This document shows positions 8,305 to 15,830 of a DNA stretch of 64,000 nucleotides, piece after piece (within the stretch, counting starts at the first letter, position 1; each line of letters begins with the position of its first letter). A model generated the notes under the pieces. That model was given only the letters and a program-made list of their open reading frames with translations. It was not told the origin of the DNA and did not search any database. Where the stretch lies: NCBI GenBank assembly GCA_035649895.1, contig DASRIS010000191.1, forward strand, positions 1 through 64,000. The letters are read 5' to 3'. This DNA comes from DASSUC01 sp035649895. Lineage in GTDB: Bacteria; Actinomycetota; Actinomycetes; Mycobacteriales; Micromonosporaceae. Position numbers and translations under genes: made by a program.

Positions 8305-8931
8305 GTGAAGTTTTCCCTCCGCCCCACCGAGGGCGCCTTCTACGACTTCTTCAGCCGGGCCGCGGAGAACCTGGTACGCGGGACAGAGCTGCTCACCGAG
8401 CTGTCGCTGTCCGGCGCGGACGTGCAGTCGATCAGCGAGCGGCTGATCGAGGTGGAGCACGACAGCGACCAGATCACGCACGACCTCTACAACAAGATCA
8501 ATTCTACCTTTGTGACGCCGTTCGACCGGGAGGACATCTACCGGCTCGGCTCCGGCCTGGATGACGTGATGGACCACCTGGAGGCCGTCGGCAGCCTGCT
8601 CTACCTCTACGGCCTGACCCGGCTGCCGTCCCTGCCCCGGGAGATGCACGAGCTGGTCGACGTGCTGGGCCAGCAGGCCCGGCTCACCGCCGCCGCGATG
8701 CCCCGGCTGCGCGTGATGAAGAACCTGAAGGAGTACTGGGTCGAGTGCAACCGGCTGGAGAACGAGGGCGACCGGGCCTACCGGATGCTGCTCGTGCGGC
8801 TGTTCTCCGGCGAGTACGACGCGCTGACGGTGTTGAAGATGAAGGAGGTCGCCGACGAGCTGGAGGCGGCCTGCGACGCGTTCGAGCACGTGGCGAACAC
8901 CGTCGAGACCATCGCGGTCAAGGAGTCCTGA
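8305..8931 (+). CDS. DUF47 PhoU-like phosphate transport accessory protein
   Basis: A 208-residue all-helical DUF47 protein (PhoU-like, TIGR00153 group) that accompanies Pit transporters and probably modulates them at the inner face of the membrane. Landmarks are FSLRPTEGAFYDFFSRAAEN at the start, VEHDSDQITHDLYNKINSTF, FDREDIYRLGSGLDDVMDHL (metal-binding acidic cluster) and ENEGDRAYR. I placed the start at the GTG at 8305, 5 bases after GAGG; a GTG at 8299 is the alternative, and the open frame further upstream lacks similarity. The pit gene begins 5 bases after its stop, so the two form an operon. Confidence 0.85.
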   Translation: MKFSLRPTEGAFYDFFSRAAENLVRGTELLTELSLSGADVQSISERLIEVEHDSDQITHDLYNKINSTFVTPFDREDIYRLGSGLDDVMDHLEAVGSLLYLYGLTRLPSLPREMHELVDVLGQQARLTAAAMPRLRVMKNLKEYWVECNRLENEGDRAYRMLLVRLFSGEYDALTVLKMKEVADELEAACDAFEHVANTVETIAVKES

Positions 8932-8935
8932 CCCG

Positions 8936-9943
8936 GTGAGTGCCGAGCTCGTCGCCGTCATCGCGGTGATCCTCATCGCGATGGCGTTCGACTACACCAA
9001 CGGGTTCCACGACGCCGCCAACGCGATCGCCACCTCGGTCTCCACCCGGGCGCTCACCCCGCGGGTGGCGCTGCTGATCGCCGCGATCGGCAACTTCGTC
9101 GGCGCCCACTTCGGTGCCGAGGTCGCCAAGACGGTCGGGGACGGCCTGGTCACCCTGCCGACCGGGCTGGCCAGCCTCGGTGTCGTCTTCGCCGGCGTGC
9201 TGGGCGCCATCGGATGGAACCTGCTGACCTGGTGGCTAGGGCTGCCCTCGTCGTCCTCGCACGCCCTCTTCGGCGGGCTGGTCGGCGCCACCCTCTTCGC
9301 CGCCGGCGGGGTGGTGCAGTGGGGCAACATCCTGGAGAAGGTGGTTCTCCCGATGATCCTCTCGCCGCTGGTCGGGTTCTTCCTCGGCGGGCTGGTCATG
9401 CTCATCGTGTACTGGGCCTTCCGGCGCGGGCACCCCGGCCCGCTGAACCGCTTCTTCCGCTTCGCGCAGACGGTCTCCGCCACCGCGATGGCGGTCGGGC
9501 ACGGCATGCAGGACGCGGCGAAGACCATGGGTATCGTCGTTCTGGCGCTCTACACCGGTGGCTTCCAGGAGAACAAGACAGACATCCCGCAGTGGGTGTT
9601 CTTCACCTCGGCCACGGTGCTGGCCCTGGGCACCTACGCAGGCGGCTGGCGGATCATCCGTACGCTGGGCCGGCGTATCATCCACCTGGGCCCGCCGGAG
9701 GGGTTCGCGGCCGAGACCGTGGCCAGCTCGGTGCTCTACTACAACGCGCTGGTGCTCGGCGCTCCGATCTCCACCACGCACACCATCACCTCGGCGATCA
9801 CCGGGGTAGGGGCGACCAAGAAGCTGTCGGCCGTACGGTGGGGGATGGCCGGCAACATCGTCACCGCCTGGGTCCTGACCTTCCCGGGGTCGGGGCTGCT
9901 CGCCGTGGTCAGCTACATCCTCGTACGCCCGCTGTTCGGGTAG
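8936..9943 (+). CDS. pit: Low-affinity inorganic phosphate transporter (PiT family)
   Basis: A 335-residue PiT-family permease moving phosphate with protons or metal-phosphate. The paired family signatures are present: FDYTNGFHDAANAIATSV near residue 18 and SVLYYNALVLGAPISTTHT near residue 270, plus GLPSSSSHALFGGLVGA. About ten membrane helices can be outlined with a central hydrophilic stretch. The GTG at 8936 follows the DUF47 stop by 4 bases, and AAGGAG lies about 10 bases before it. Together with pstSCAB it gives the organism low- and high-affinity uptake. Confidence 0.92.
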   Translation: MSAELVAVIAVILIAMAFDYTNGFHDAANAIATSVSTRALTPRVALLIAAIGNFVGAHFGAEVAKTVGDGLVTLPTGLASLGVVFAGVLGAIGWNLLTWWLGLPSSSSHALFGGLVGATLFAAGGVVQWGNILEKVVLPMILSPLVGFFLGGLVMLIVYWAFRRGHPGPLNRFFRFAQTVSATAMAVGHGMQDAAKTMGIVVLALYTGGFQENKTDIPQWVFFTSATVLALGTYAGGWRIIRTLGRRIIHLGPPEGFAAETVASSVLYYNALVLGAPISTTHTITSAITGVGATKKLSAVRWGMAGNIVTAWVLTFPGSGLLAVVSYILVRPLFG

Positions 9944-9961
9944 GCGCCGGGCGGCGCGGCC

Positions 9962-12208
9962 TCAGCCCCAGTCCCGGGCGGTCGCCGCGGACACCTGTCT
10001 GTCCGGCCAAGGCGCACCGGCGAGGACGGCGCTGGCACCGCTGCCGGTGGAGAGGGCGACGAGGGCCTTGAGGCAGTACGCCGTCGTCATGGTGCGGCTG
10101 GCGTAGACGTGGGGGGTGCTGCCGTCCGAGGAGGGAAAGGAGATGAACGGGCTCGCCGACCAGGCACCGTCTGCCTCCTGAGCCTCAACGAGGTGGGCCA
10201 GGCCCCGCTTGACAGCCGGATCGTCCTGGCGCGGCCCGCTGGCATGGAGGGCGAGAAGCGCGAAGGCCGTCGCGAGAGGGTCACCCCAGTCGCCGTCCGC
10301 GCCCTGCTCCCTGGTCAGAAAGCCGCGGGCCCTGTCGATGGCCGGGCTGTCGGGGACCACGGCGGCCAGGACGGCGACGGCACGGAACGTGCCGTAGTAC
10401 GGGCCGGCGTACCACCGGCTGCCCCAGGTCCCTTGCGAGTCCTGCGTGGACACGAGGTACTCCGCGGTCCGGCCTATCTCCGTCCGGTACCGCTGTGGGT
10501 CGTACCGCAACAGCCCACTTGCGAGGTTGGACACGACATCGGGGTGTACGCCCTGCCCCCCGACCAGCTCCACATAACTGTCCGCCGCGGCGCGCCCCGC
10601 CGAGCCGTCGTCCGGCGACAGGACCCAGGTGGGTACGCCGCCGTCACCTCCTGCTGCGGTGAGCGCGAACCAGATAGCCTCGTCGCACGTTGCCGCCAGC
10701 GCCGGGCCGCCCAGCCGGGAGAGCGCGTTCACCACCGCAGCCAGGTCATCGGCGTCCGGCGGCAGCTCCGGCACTTCGGGAACGTAGTTCCAGCCGCAGG
10801 GCGAGCTGCGATGCTTCGCCTGCAGGATGCAGACTCCCTCCGACGCGAGCACCACGGCTGGTACGGCGGCGCCGGCTTCCACGGCATCGAGCAGGGCATC
10901 GAGTACGATCGCGCGCTGGAACAGCACCCCGGCGTGCATCTGGAGGGAGACCCCTTGGGGGAGCACACGAGGTAGGCGTAGGTGATGGACCGCCTCGCGG
11001 TAGCCGTTCCGCTGCTGGGCCAGCAGCATCTCCGTTGCCGCAAGCACCGGCTTGCCGGGCTTTGCCCAGCTGCCCGGGGTGTGCTGCCTGAGGTGTACCG
11101 GATCATCCTCCAGCCAGCCAGCCCAGTACGCGACGGTCTGGCAGGCGAACTGCACCACATCCGAGCCTGCCGCGTCGTCGTCATGGCCGGCGACTCCCAA
11201 CGCAGCCGGTGTGAGCAGCTGGACAATCTCCCCGCTCACGGCATCGACGACATCGTAGACATCGGCGTCGCTTGGCCAGCCGGCCTGCCGCTGGGCTAGG
11301 CGGTCGGCGAGGCGGAGCACCACAGCGTTTGCCGCGCCGCGGTGGAGGTCGACGGGGAGGTCCACCAGATCGTCGGCCAGAGCCACCACCTGACCCAGCC
11401 CCCTGGCCGCAGCCTCTGCGCGAGGTGACGGCTGCGGCGACGGGTCTGCCAGGCTGGTGATGCGGCAGGTCACAACGAACGGCAGCACGGACTTGGCCTG
11501 GACGGTGGACAGCAGGCAACGAAGTGCGTCACGTGAGGCGGGCCGCGCCGTGCTCGCCTCGGCCTCGGCCCGGTAGAGCGCTGCCACGTCCGCGGCCAGA
11601 TCTGCCCAGGCGGCGTGGTTGGCACTACGCGCCAGCAGCGTACGGAACCCGGTCCCACAGCTTGCGACCAGGGCGCAGAGCAGCCGCAGGCGTGGGTCCA
11701 CGACCCGCCGGTAAGGCTCGGCGAAGACTGTGTCGGGGTCAGCGGTGAGATCGAACAGGGCATGGACGGCTTGCGGACTCAGGATGCCACCGACGCCTTC
11801 CCGCTGGTTGACCTCGTCGCTGAGGTAGTCCGCCAGCGCGATCCCGGCGCTGAAGACCGCGGCAAGCTCGGCGGCACTGCCGTCTCCGTTCAACGTGCCC
11901 CGGCCAAGACGGTGGAGCACTACGGCCTGTTGGTAGCCGAAGCCGAGCATGTGCGGCAGCCGCTCCCACAGGTACGGATCGGCCCTGGCGACCTCTTCGT
12001 AGCCCGCGGTCGCGAACGCCGGCAGGGCCGACGGTAGTACCTGGTCCCGGAGGCGTTGTCCGACGCCAGCCCGTCCCGCGACGGCACGCGCCACACCAAC
12101 CCGCGGCACGGCAAGCCCATGCTTGCGCAGCGCCAGGCGGACCACGGCACGGAAGTGGGTGTCGTTGAGTACGGCGTTATTGCGAAGATCCATGCCCTTG
12201 CGGCTCAC
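9962..12208 (-). CDS. Two-domain terpenoid-synthase-like protein: class I prenyl-synthase-like head, QW-repeat class II cyclase-like tail
   Basis: A 748-residue protein. The N-terminal half looks like an isoprenoid synthase (class I) fold with two Asp-rich helices, ADYLSDE at about 126-132 and ALADDLVDLPVD at about 276-287, both reduced versions of the metal-binding motifs. The C-terminal half is squalene/hopene-cyclase-like: CGWNYVPEVPELPPDADDL at about 471-489 mirrors the GW...PDxDDTA segment that carries the catalytic DxDD acid, and three QW-type repeats follow (QDSQGTW, QGADGDW, QEADGAW). The usual Thr after DxDD is Leu. The GTG at 12208 has GGAGG 5 bases upstream; an in-frame ATG at 12265 lies inside a hairpin. 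It ends a three-gene cassette. Prenyl transfer plus cyclisation is inference; either half could be inactive. Confidence 0.7.
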   Translation of the reverse strand: MSRKGMDLRNNAVLNDTHFRAVVRLALRKHGLAVPRVGVARAVAGRAGVGQRLRDQVLPSALPAFATAGYEEVARADPYLWERLPHMLGFGYQQAVVLHRLGRGTLNGDGSAAELAAVFSAGIALADYLSDEVNQREGVGGILSPQAVHALFDLTADPDTVFAEPYRRVVDPRLRLLCALVASCGTGFRTLLARSANHAAWADLAADVAALYRAEAEASTARPASRDALRCLLSTVQAKSVLPFVVTCRITSLADPSPQPSPRAEAAARGLGQVVALADDLVDLPVDLHRGAANAVVLRLADRLAQRQAGWPSDADVYDVVDAVSGEIVQLLTPAALGVAGHDDDAAGSDVVQFACQTVAYWAGWLEDDPVHLRQHTPGSWAKPGKPVLAATEMLLAQQRNGYREAVHHLRLPRVLPQGVSLQMHAGVLFQRAIVLDALLDAVEAGAAVPAVVLASEGVCILQAKHRSSPCGWNYVPEVPELPPDADDLAAVVNALSRLGGPALAATCDEAIWFALTAAGGDGGVPTWVLSPDDGSAGRAAADSYVELVGGQGVHPDVVSNLASGLLRYDPQRYRTEIGRTAEYLVSTQDSQGTWGSRWYAGPYYGTFRAVAVLAAVVPDSPAIDRARGFLTREQGADGDWGDPLATAFALLALHASGPRQDDPAVKRGLAHLVEAQEADGAWSASPFISFPSSDGSTPHVYASRTMTTAYCLKALVALSTGSGASAVLAGAPWPDRQVSAATARDWG

Positions 12209-12233
12209 CGGGGCCTCCATGCCGCCCAAGCGG

Positions 12234-12265
12234 GTGTCGGGCCGGAAACTCATCCGGCCCGACAC
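12234..12265 (-). terminator. Intra-operon 12-bp hairpin (attenuator or partial terminator)
   Basis: GTGTCGGGCCGG (12234-12245) and CCGGCCCGACAC (12254-12265) pair perfectly around an 8-base loop. The hairpin lies 14 bases past the stop of the small middle gene and 25 bases before the cyclase-like start, so it would lower cyclase expression relative to the small proteins or protect the upstream message. Confidence 0.65.
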
Positions 12266-12279
12266 GGCGGCTTATCGCG

Positions 12280-12501
12280 CTACGGCCATACGTCCTTGGT
12301 GAGAGAGATCTGCATGTTCTGGTAGTAGTCAGAGTTGGCGTACTGCGGCTTGTACTGCTCTGAGTCCACCCAGAACGTCTGGTTCGAGTCGACGTAGACG
12401 TAGTAGTTGCCGTTCCCATTGTTGTAGTAGCCTACGCTGAAAAACGCGTTGGTGACCGGCGCCAGACTGTTGGCGTCATTTACCGATATCCACATCGCCA
12501 C
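12280..12501 (-). CDS. Small Tyr/Asn-rich protein of unknown function (middle gene of cassette)
   Basis: A 73-residue protein with no recognised family. It starts MAMWISVNDANSLAPVTNAF and is rich in Tyr, Asn and Gln through the middle (FFSVGYYNNGNGNYYVYVDS), ending ISLTKDVWP. There is no signal peptide or membrane helix. The alternating aromatic/polar pattern suggests a small beta sandwich. The GTG at 12501 is chosen because GGAGG (12510-12514) precedes it by 8 bases; a GTG at 12510 overlaps the upstream stop as GTGA but has too little spacing. It might be a structural or substrate-like peptide, an accessory subunit, or a precursor; none of these is shown. Confidence 0.55.
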   Translation of the reverse strand: MAMWISVNDANSLAPVTNAFFSVGYYNNGNGNYYVYVDSNQTFWVDSEQYKPQYANSDYYQNMQISLTKDVWP

Positions 12502-12506
12502 CGTGC

Positions 12507-12878
12507 TCACCTCCAGCCCTTGGCGCCGGCCTTGCCTCTCGGCAGCCGCTCCGACTCCGGGATGTGCGGAGGCTGCCCGGCCTCCGCGGGAAGGTTCTTC
12601 AGCGCCTCACCGCGTGGCATGCCCTCAGGCTCGTCACCTCCGCGAGCCCGTAACGTTGCCAACGTCGAGACAAGGTCCTCCTCGTTTTCGATTGGAAACA
12701 CCTCATCGGGGATCTGTGATGCCTCCTCGACCCCGCGCTCCCTACCCTCGAAGCTGACCGTTGCGCCCCTTCCTCCCAGCGCCTCTACCAGGTCGTCTGC
12801 ATTTCGCAGCGGGTATCTCCCGCGCCTTGACACCTCCCGGGCGACCTTTTGAATATGGTCGATCCTAAACTTGGCCAT
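12507..12878 (-). CDS. Small unknown protein with two repeated motifs (first gene of cassette)
   Basis: A 123-residue hydrophilic protein, not recognised. Two copies of a motif are visible: RYPLRNADDLVEALGG near residues 21-36 and VFPIENEEDLVSTLATLR near residues 62-79. This looks like an internal duplication of a small helical unit that slightly recalls DUF2795. The C-terminus is disordered and Pro/Lys/Arg-rich. The ATG at 12878 has GGAGG 5 bases upstream. Its stop overlaps or abuts the next start, so it is co-translated with the Tyr/Asn-rich protein and, past the hairpin, the cyclase-like gene. Confidence 0.6.
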   Translation of the reverse strand: MAKFRIDHIQKVAREVSRRGRYPLRNADDLVEALGGRGATVSFEGRERGVEEASQIPDEVFPIENEEDLVSTLATLRARGGDEPEGMPRGEALKNLPAEAGQPPHIPESERLPRGKAGAKGWR

Positions 12879-12899
12879 GGCAACCTCCACGCTGCTGTC

Positions 12900-12923
12900 G
12901 TACGCAGCTCTTTGGCTGCGTAC
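12900..12923 (-). promoter_or_regulatory. 9-bp inverted repeat in the cassette leader
   Basis: GTACGCAGC (12900-12908) and GCTGCGTAC (12915-12923) pair perfectly across a 6-base loop, 21 bases upstream of the first cassette start. It may be an operator or a leader hairpin that controls the whole cassette. The remaining bases to 13159 show no gene. Confidence 0.5.
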
Positions 12924-13159
12924 ATCATCATCCACAAAGGTCGTGCGCGTGGCTTGCGGAAATGTTGGCGTCGGCTCCGATTCTTAACCACTCCAGGGCG
13001 GTTCATACCGACACCGTGGACCACAGTGCGGTAGCTGAGCCTTCGGACATCGGTGTCATGTCCTCCATGTCTGGAGCGCTGGAAAGTAACACTCAGTGTC
13101 TCCTAGGCGGGCACGAAGCGTGGCGACTAGGTCCGGCGTTACCGAAGTCGCCCAGGTCT

Positions 13160-14374
13160 ATGAACAAAGCTCCGGCCCAGGCGCCTAAGCTCGACAGCGT
13201 GAGCCCAGCAGCGCTCCTCCTCGACGCGGTCCGGACGCCGTTCGGCCGGCACCGGGGCGGCCTGGCCGGTATCCGCACCGATGACCTGGCGGCCATCCCG
13301 CTCACCGAGCTGGTGAAGCGGCAGCCGGGGCTGGACCCGGCCCGCATCGACGACGTGATCCTGGGCGACACCAACGGCGCGGGCGAGGACAACCGCAACG
13401 TGGCCCGGATGGCCGTACTCCTGTCGGGTCTGCCCTTGACCGTGCCCGGCGTGACCATCAACCGGCTCTGCGCCTCCGGTGGGGAGGCCCTTGTCCAGGC
13501 GGCACGGGCGGTCCGGGCCGGCGACGCGGACGTGGTCGTCGCCGGCGGGGTGGAGAGCATGAGCCGGGCGCCGTTCGTGCTGCCAAAGCCGGACGTGCCG
13601 TTCCCGGTCGAGGCCCGGCTCTACCACACGCAGGTCGGCTGGCGGATGGTCAACCCGAGGTTCCCGGACGAGTGGACCGCGTCGCTGGGCGCCTGCGCCG
13701 ACGCGGTCGCCGCCGAGCTCGGCGTCGGCCGGACCGAGCAGGACGAGTGGGCGCTGCGCTCGCACCAGCGGGCAGCGGCGGCCTGGGACGCGGGACACCA
13801 CGACGGCTTCGCCGTGGCGGTGGACGGGGTGGTGCGGGACGAGTCGATCCGGCCCGACACCAGCCTGGCCAAGCTCGCCGCGCTCGCGCCCGCGTTCTCG
13901 CCTGACGGCGCGGTCACCGCCGGCAACGCGTCGCCCATCAACGACGGGGCGATCGCGGTGCTGCTGGGCAGCGCGGCGGTCGCCGCCGAGCTGGGCCTCG
14001 AGCCGCTCGGCGAGATCCTGGCCAGCGCCACGGTGGGCGTGGAGCCGCACCGGTTCTCGGTGGCGCCGGTGCCCGCGATCGCCAAGGCGCTGTCCCGGGC
14101 CGGGCTCTCCGCCGCCGACGTCGCCGTCTGGGAGATCAACGAGGCGTTCGCGGCGATGGTGCTGTCGTGCCTGCGGCAGCTGCCGGACGTGGACCCCGAG
14201 CGGGTCAACCCCAACGGCGGCGCCATCGCGATGGGCCACCCGCTCGGCGCGTCGGCCCCCCGGGTCGTCGTGGACGCCTGCCGCGAGCTGCGCCGCCGCG
14301 GCGGCGGCTACGGCGTGGCCGCGGCGTGTATCGGGGTCGGCCAGGGCACGGCGACGGTGGTGCGCGTTGGCTGA
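13160..14374 (+). CDS. Acetyl-CoA C-acyltransferase (thiolase)
   Basis: A thiolase of about 404 residues catalysing reversible acetoacetyl-/3-ketoacyl-CoA cleavage. The nucleophilic Cys is in NRLCASGGEAL, the NEAF motif is WEINEAFAAM, the His is in GHPLGASAPR, and the second catalytic Cys is in ACIGVGQG. Conserved sequence begins at AALLLDAVRTPFGRHRGG. I used the ATG at 13160, but a GTG at 13199 would give a start closer to homologues; neither has a convincing ribosome site. A Nudix gene follows by one base. Degradative versus biosynthetic role cannot be decided here. Confidence 0.88.
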   Translation: MNKAPAQAPKLDSVSPAALLLDAVRTPFGRHRGGLAGIRTDDLAAIPLTELVKRQPGLDPARIDDVILGDTNGAGEDNRNVARMAVLLSGLPLTVPGVTINRLCASGGEALVQAARAVRAGDADVVVAGGVESMSRAPFVLPKPDVPFPVEARLYHTQVGWRMVNPRFPDEWTASLGACADAVAAELGVGRTEQDEWALRSHQRAAAAWDAGHHDGFAVAVDGVVRDESIRPDTSLAKLAALAPAFSPDGAVTAGNASPINDGAIAVLLGSAAVAAELGLEPLGEILASATVGVEPHRFSVAPVPAIAKALSRAGLSAADVAVWEINEAFAAMVLSCLRQLPDVDPERVNPNGGAIAMGHPLGASAPRVVVDACRELRRRGGGYGVAAACIGVGQGTATVVRVG

Positions 14375-14375
14375 C

Positions 14376-15206
14376 ATGGCCGGGGCGACCGGCGCGGACG
14401 GCTGGACGGTCCCGGAGCGCCTGGCCGAACATGCGCGCCGCTTCTACGCCGAGGGCGGCCAGCCGGTGGCGCCGCGGGTCGCCGCCACCGTCGTCCTGTT
14501 GCGGCCCGCGCCGGCCGGCGGGGTGCGGGTGTACGCGATCCGCCGGGCCGCCACCATGGCCTTCGCATCCGGCATGTACGCGTTCCCCGGCGGCTCGGTC
14601 GACCCGCGCGACGCCGGCGGCGAGCTGGCCTGGGTCGGTCCGTCCGATGTGGAGTGGGCGGCCCGGCTGCGGCTGGACCCGGACCGGGCCCAGGCCGTCG
14701 TCTGCGCGGCGGCCCGGGAGGTGTTCGAGGAGTCCGGCGTGCTGCTCGCCGGCCCGGACGGGTCCACTGTGGTCGGTGACGTGTCCGGCCCGGAGTGGGA
14801 GGAGCGGCGCCAGGCGCTCGTCAACCGTACCCTCGGCTTCGCCGGGCTGCTCCGCGAGCAGCGGCTCGCGCTGCGTGGCGACCTGCTGGCACCGTGGGCC
14901 CGATGGATCACGCCGGAGTTCGAGCCGCGCCGCTTCGACACGTACTTCTTCCTGGCCCGGCTGCCGGCGGGGCAGCGTACCCGGGATGTGGGCGGCGAGG
15001 CCGACCACACGGTGTGGACCAGCCCGGCGGCGGCCCTGGCCCGGCTCGCGGCGGGTGAGATCGCGATGCTGCCGCCGACCATCGTGGTGCTGCGGGAGCT
15101 GGCGGCCTACTCCGATGTGGACTCAGCGCTGGCCGCGGCGGCCGGCCGGGACGCGGCCACGCCGGTGATGCCGCGCCTGTCCGGCGACCGCCTGGTGCTG
15201 CGCTAG
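14376..15206 (+). CDS. Nudix hydrolase with a split Nudix box (NUDT19-like)
   Basis: A 276-residue Nudix family protein. The box is divided: FPGGSVDPRD supplies the glycine end and AAAREVFEESGVLL the REUxEExGU end, with about 45 residues between them. This arrangement is known from NUDT19-type enzymes, which hydrolyse CoA and acyl-CoA. A C-terminal region with FDTYFFLARLP and EIAMLPPT completes the fold. The ATG at 14376 lies just after the thiolase stop; a TTG at 14367 would overlap it. The linkage to a thiolase fits a CoA-ester role, which is inference. Confidence 0.8.
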   Translation: MAGATGADGWTVPERLAEHARRFYAEGGQPVAPRVAATVVLLRPAPAGGVRVYAIRRAATMAFASGMYAFPGGSVDPRDAGGELAWVGPSDVEWAARLRLDPDRAQAVVCAAAREVFEESGVLLAGPDGSTVVGDVSGPEWEERRQALVNRTLGFAGLLREQRLALRGDLLAPWARWITPEFEPRRFDTYFFLARLPAGQRTRDVGGEADHTVWTSPAAALARLAAGEIAMLPPTIVVLRELAAYSDVDSALAAAAGRDAATPVMPRLSGDRLVLR

Positions 15207-15228
15207 CCCCGACCGCTACCCGGCCCTC

Positions 15229-15250
15229 AGCGCTATGCCTGGAGCGCTGG
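15229..15250. terminator. Possible small hairpin after the Nudix gene
   Basis: CAGCGCT (15229-15235) and AGCGCTG (15244-15250) form a 7-bp stem with an 8-base loop, 22 bases after the Nudix stop. No T-run follows, so it is a weak candidate. Confidence 0.35.
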
Positions 15251-15387
15251 CCAAGCTACCGCCGAGTCGGGGTAGGGCAGGAGGCCTGTGAGCCCTAGCG
15301 AACCTCCCCGAAGTCGGGCTCGTGGTGATGCGGCCTGCGGTGACCTGCGGTTCTGGCGAGAAGACAGGGCTGAGGGGTGGCAGGCGG

Positions 15388-15501
15388 ACCTTATGCTCTG
15401 CATCGTCCGCACTAGCAGAGCCCTGCCGGCTAGCGGGTTGCCGACCAGCGGCAGGTCACCCCGACCGGCTCTGCTAGCGGCAATGGTGCAGAGCATAAGG
15501 T
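15388..15501. repeat. Long imperfect palindrome, MITE-like
   Basis: Arms 15388-15422 and 15467-15501 are each 35 bases. The outer 15 (ACCTTATGCTCTGCA) and inner 11 (CTAGCAGAGCC) are perfectly complementary; only the 9 bases between them diverge. A further CCTGCCG/CGGCAGG pair lies inside. The equal-length mismatch blocks and the position beside a gene relic suggest a non-autonomous mobile element or its excision scar; no target duplication is evident. Confidence 0.55.
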
Positions 15502-15532
15502 TCTCGCAGCACATCCCACACCGGGCCGAACC

Positions 15533-15800
15533 TCATTGAAGGAAGGCGCAGAGCGGGGACAGCAGGGCACTGCCGACCAGGGTGGTCTGGGTGTCGAAGC
15601 TGGCCGGGGATCTCCTGCTCGAAGGCCTCGTTGACGAGCAGGTAGTCGTGCTGCTGCCGGCTGCCGTCCGGCGCGTGTCCCAGCCGCTCCCACGTGGCCA
15701 CCAACGCGAACGGCAGGTCGTAGTTGATGTGTACATTGACCCCGGTCACCGCGCACGGCAGCGAGCGCAGCCGGGTGTCGGCGACCCGGCAGAAGAGCAC
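15533..15800 (-). pseudogene. Relic of a DUF5995 family gene
   Basis: The minus strand encodes ALAGMNAHINHDLP-like sequence (here GVNVHINYDLPFALVATWE), which is the core of DUF5995, followed by GHAPDGSRQQHDYLLVNEAF. The homology then moves to another frame (EIPASFDTQTTLVGSALL) before a stop at 15533. The N-terminal half is absent because pstB ends only 31 bases beyond, and the 3' side runs into the palindromic element. A truncated, frameshifted remnant. Confidence 0.6.
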
Positions 15801-15830
15801 CCGCCACGACTCGGGCGTGGGCCTAGCCAG

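Noticed and set aside
15388..15501. Complete insertion sequence
   Set aside because: The arms enclose only 44 bases and no transposase; at most a non-autonomous element or scar.
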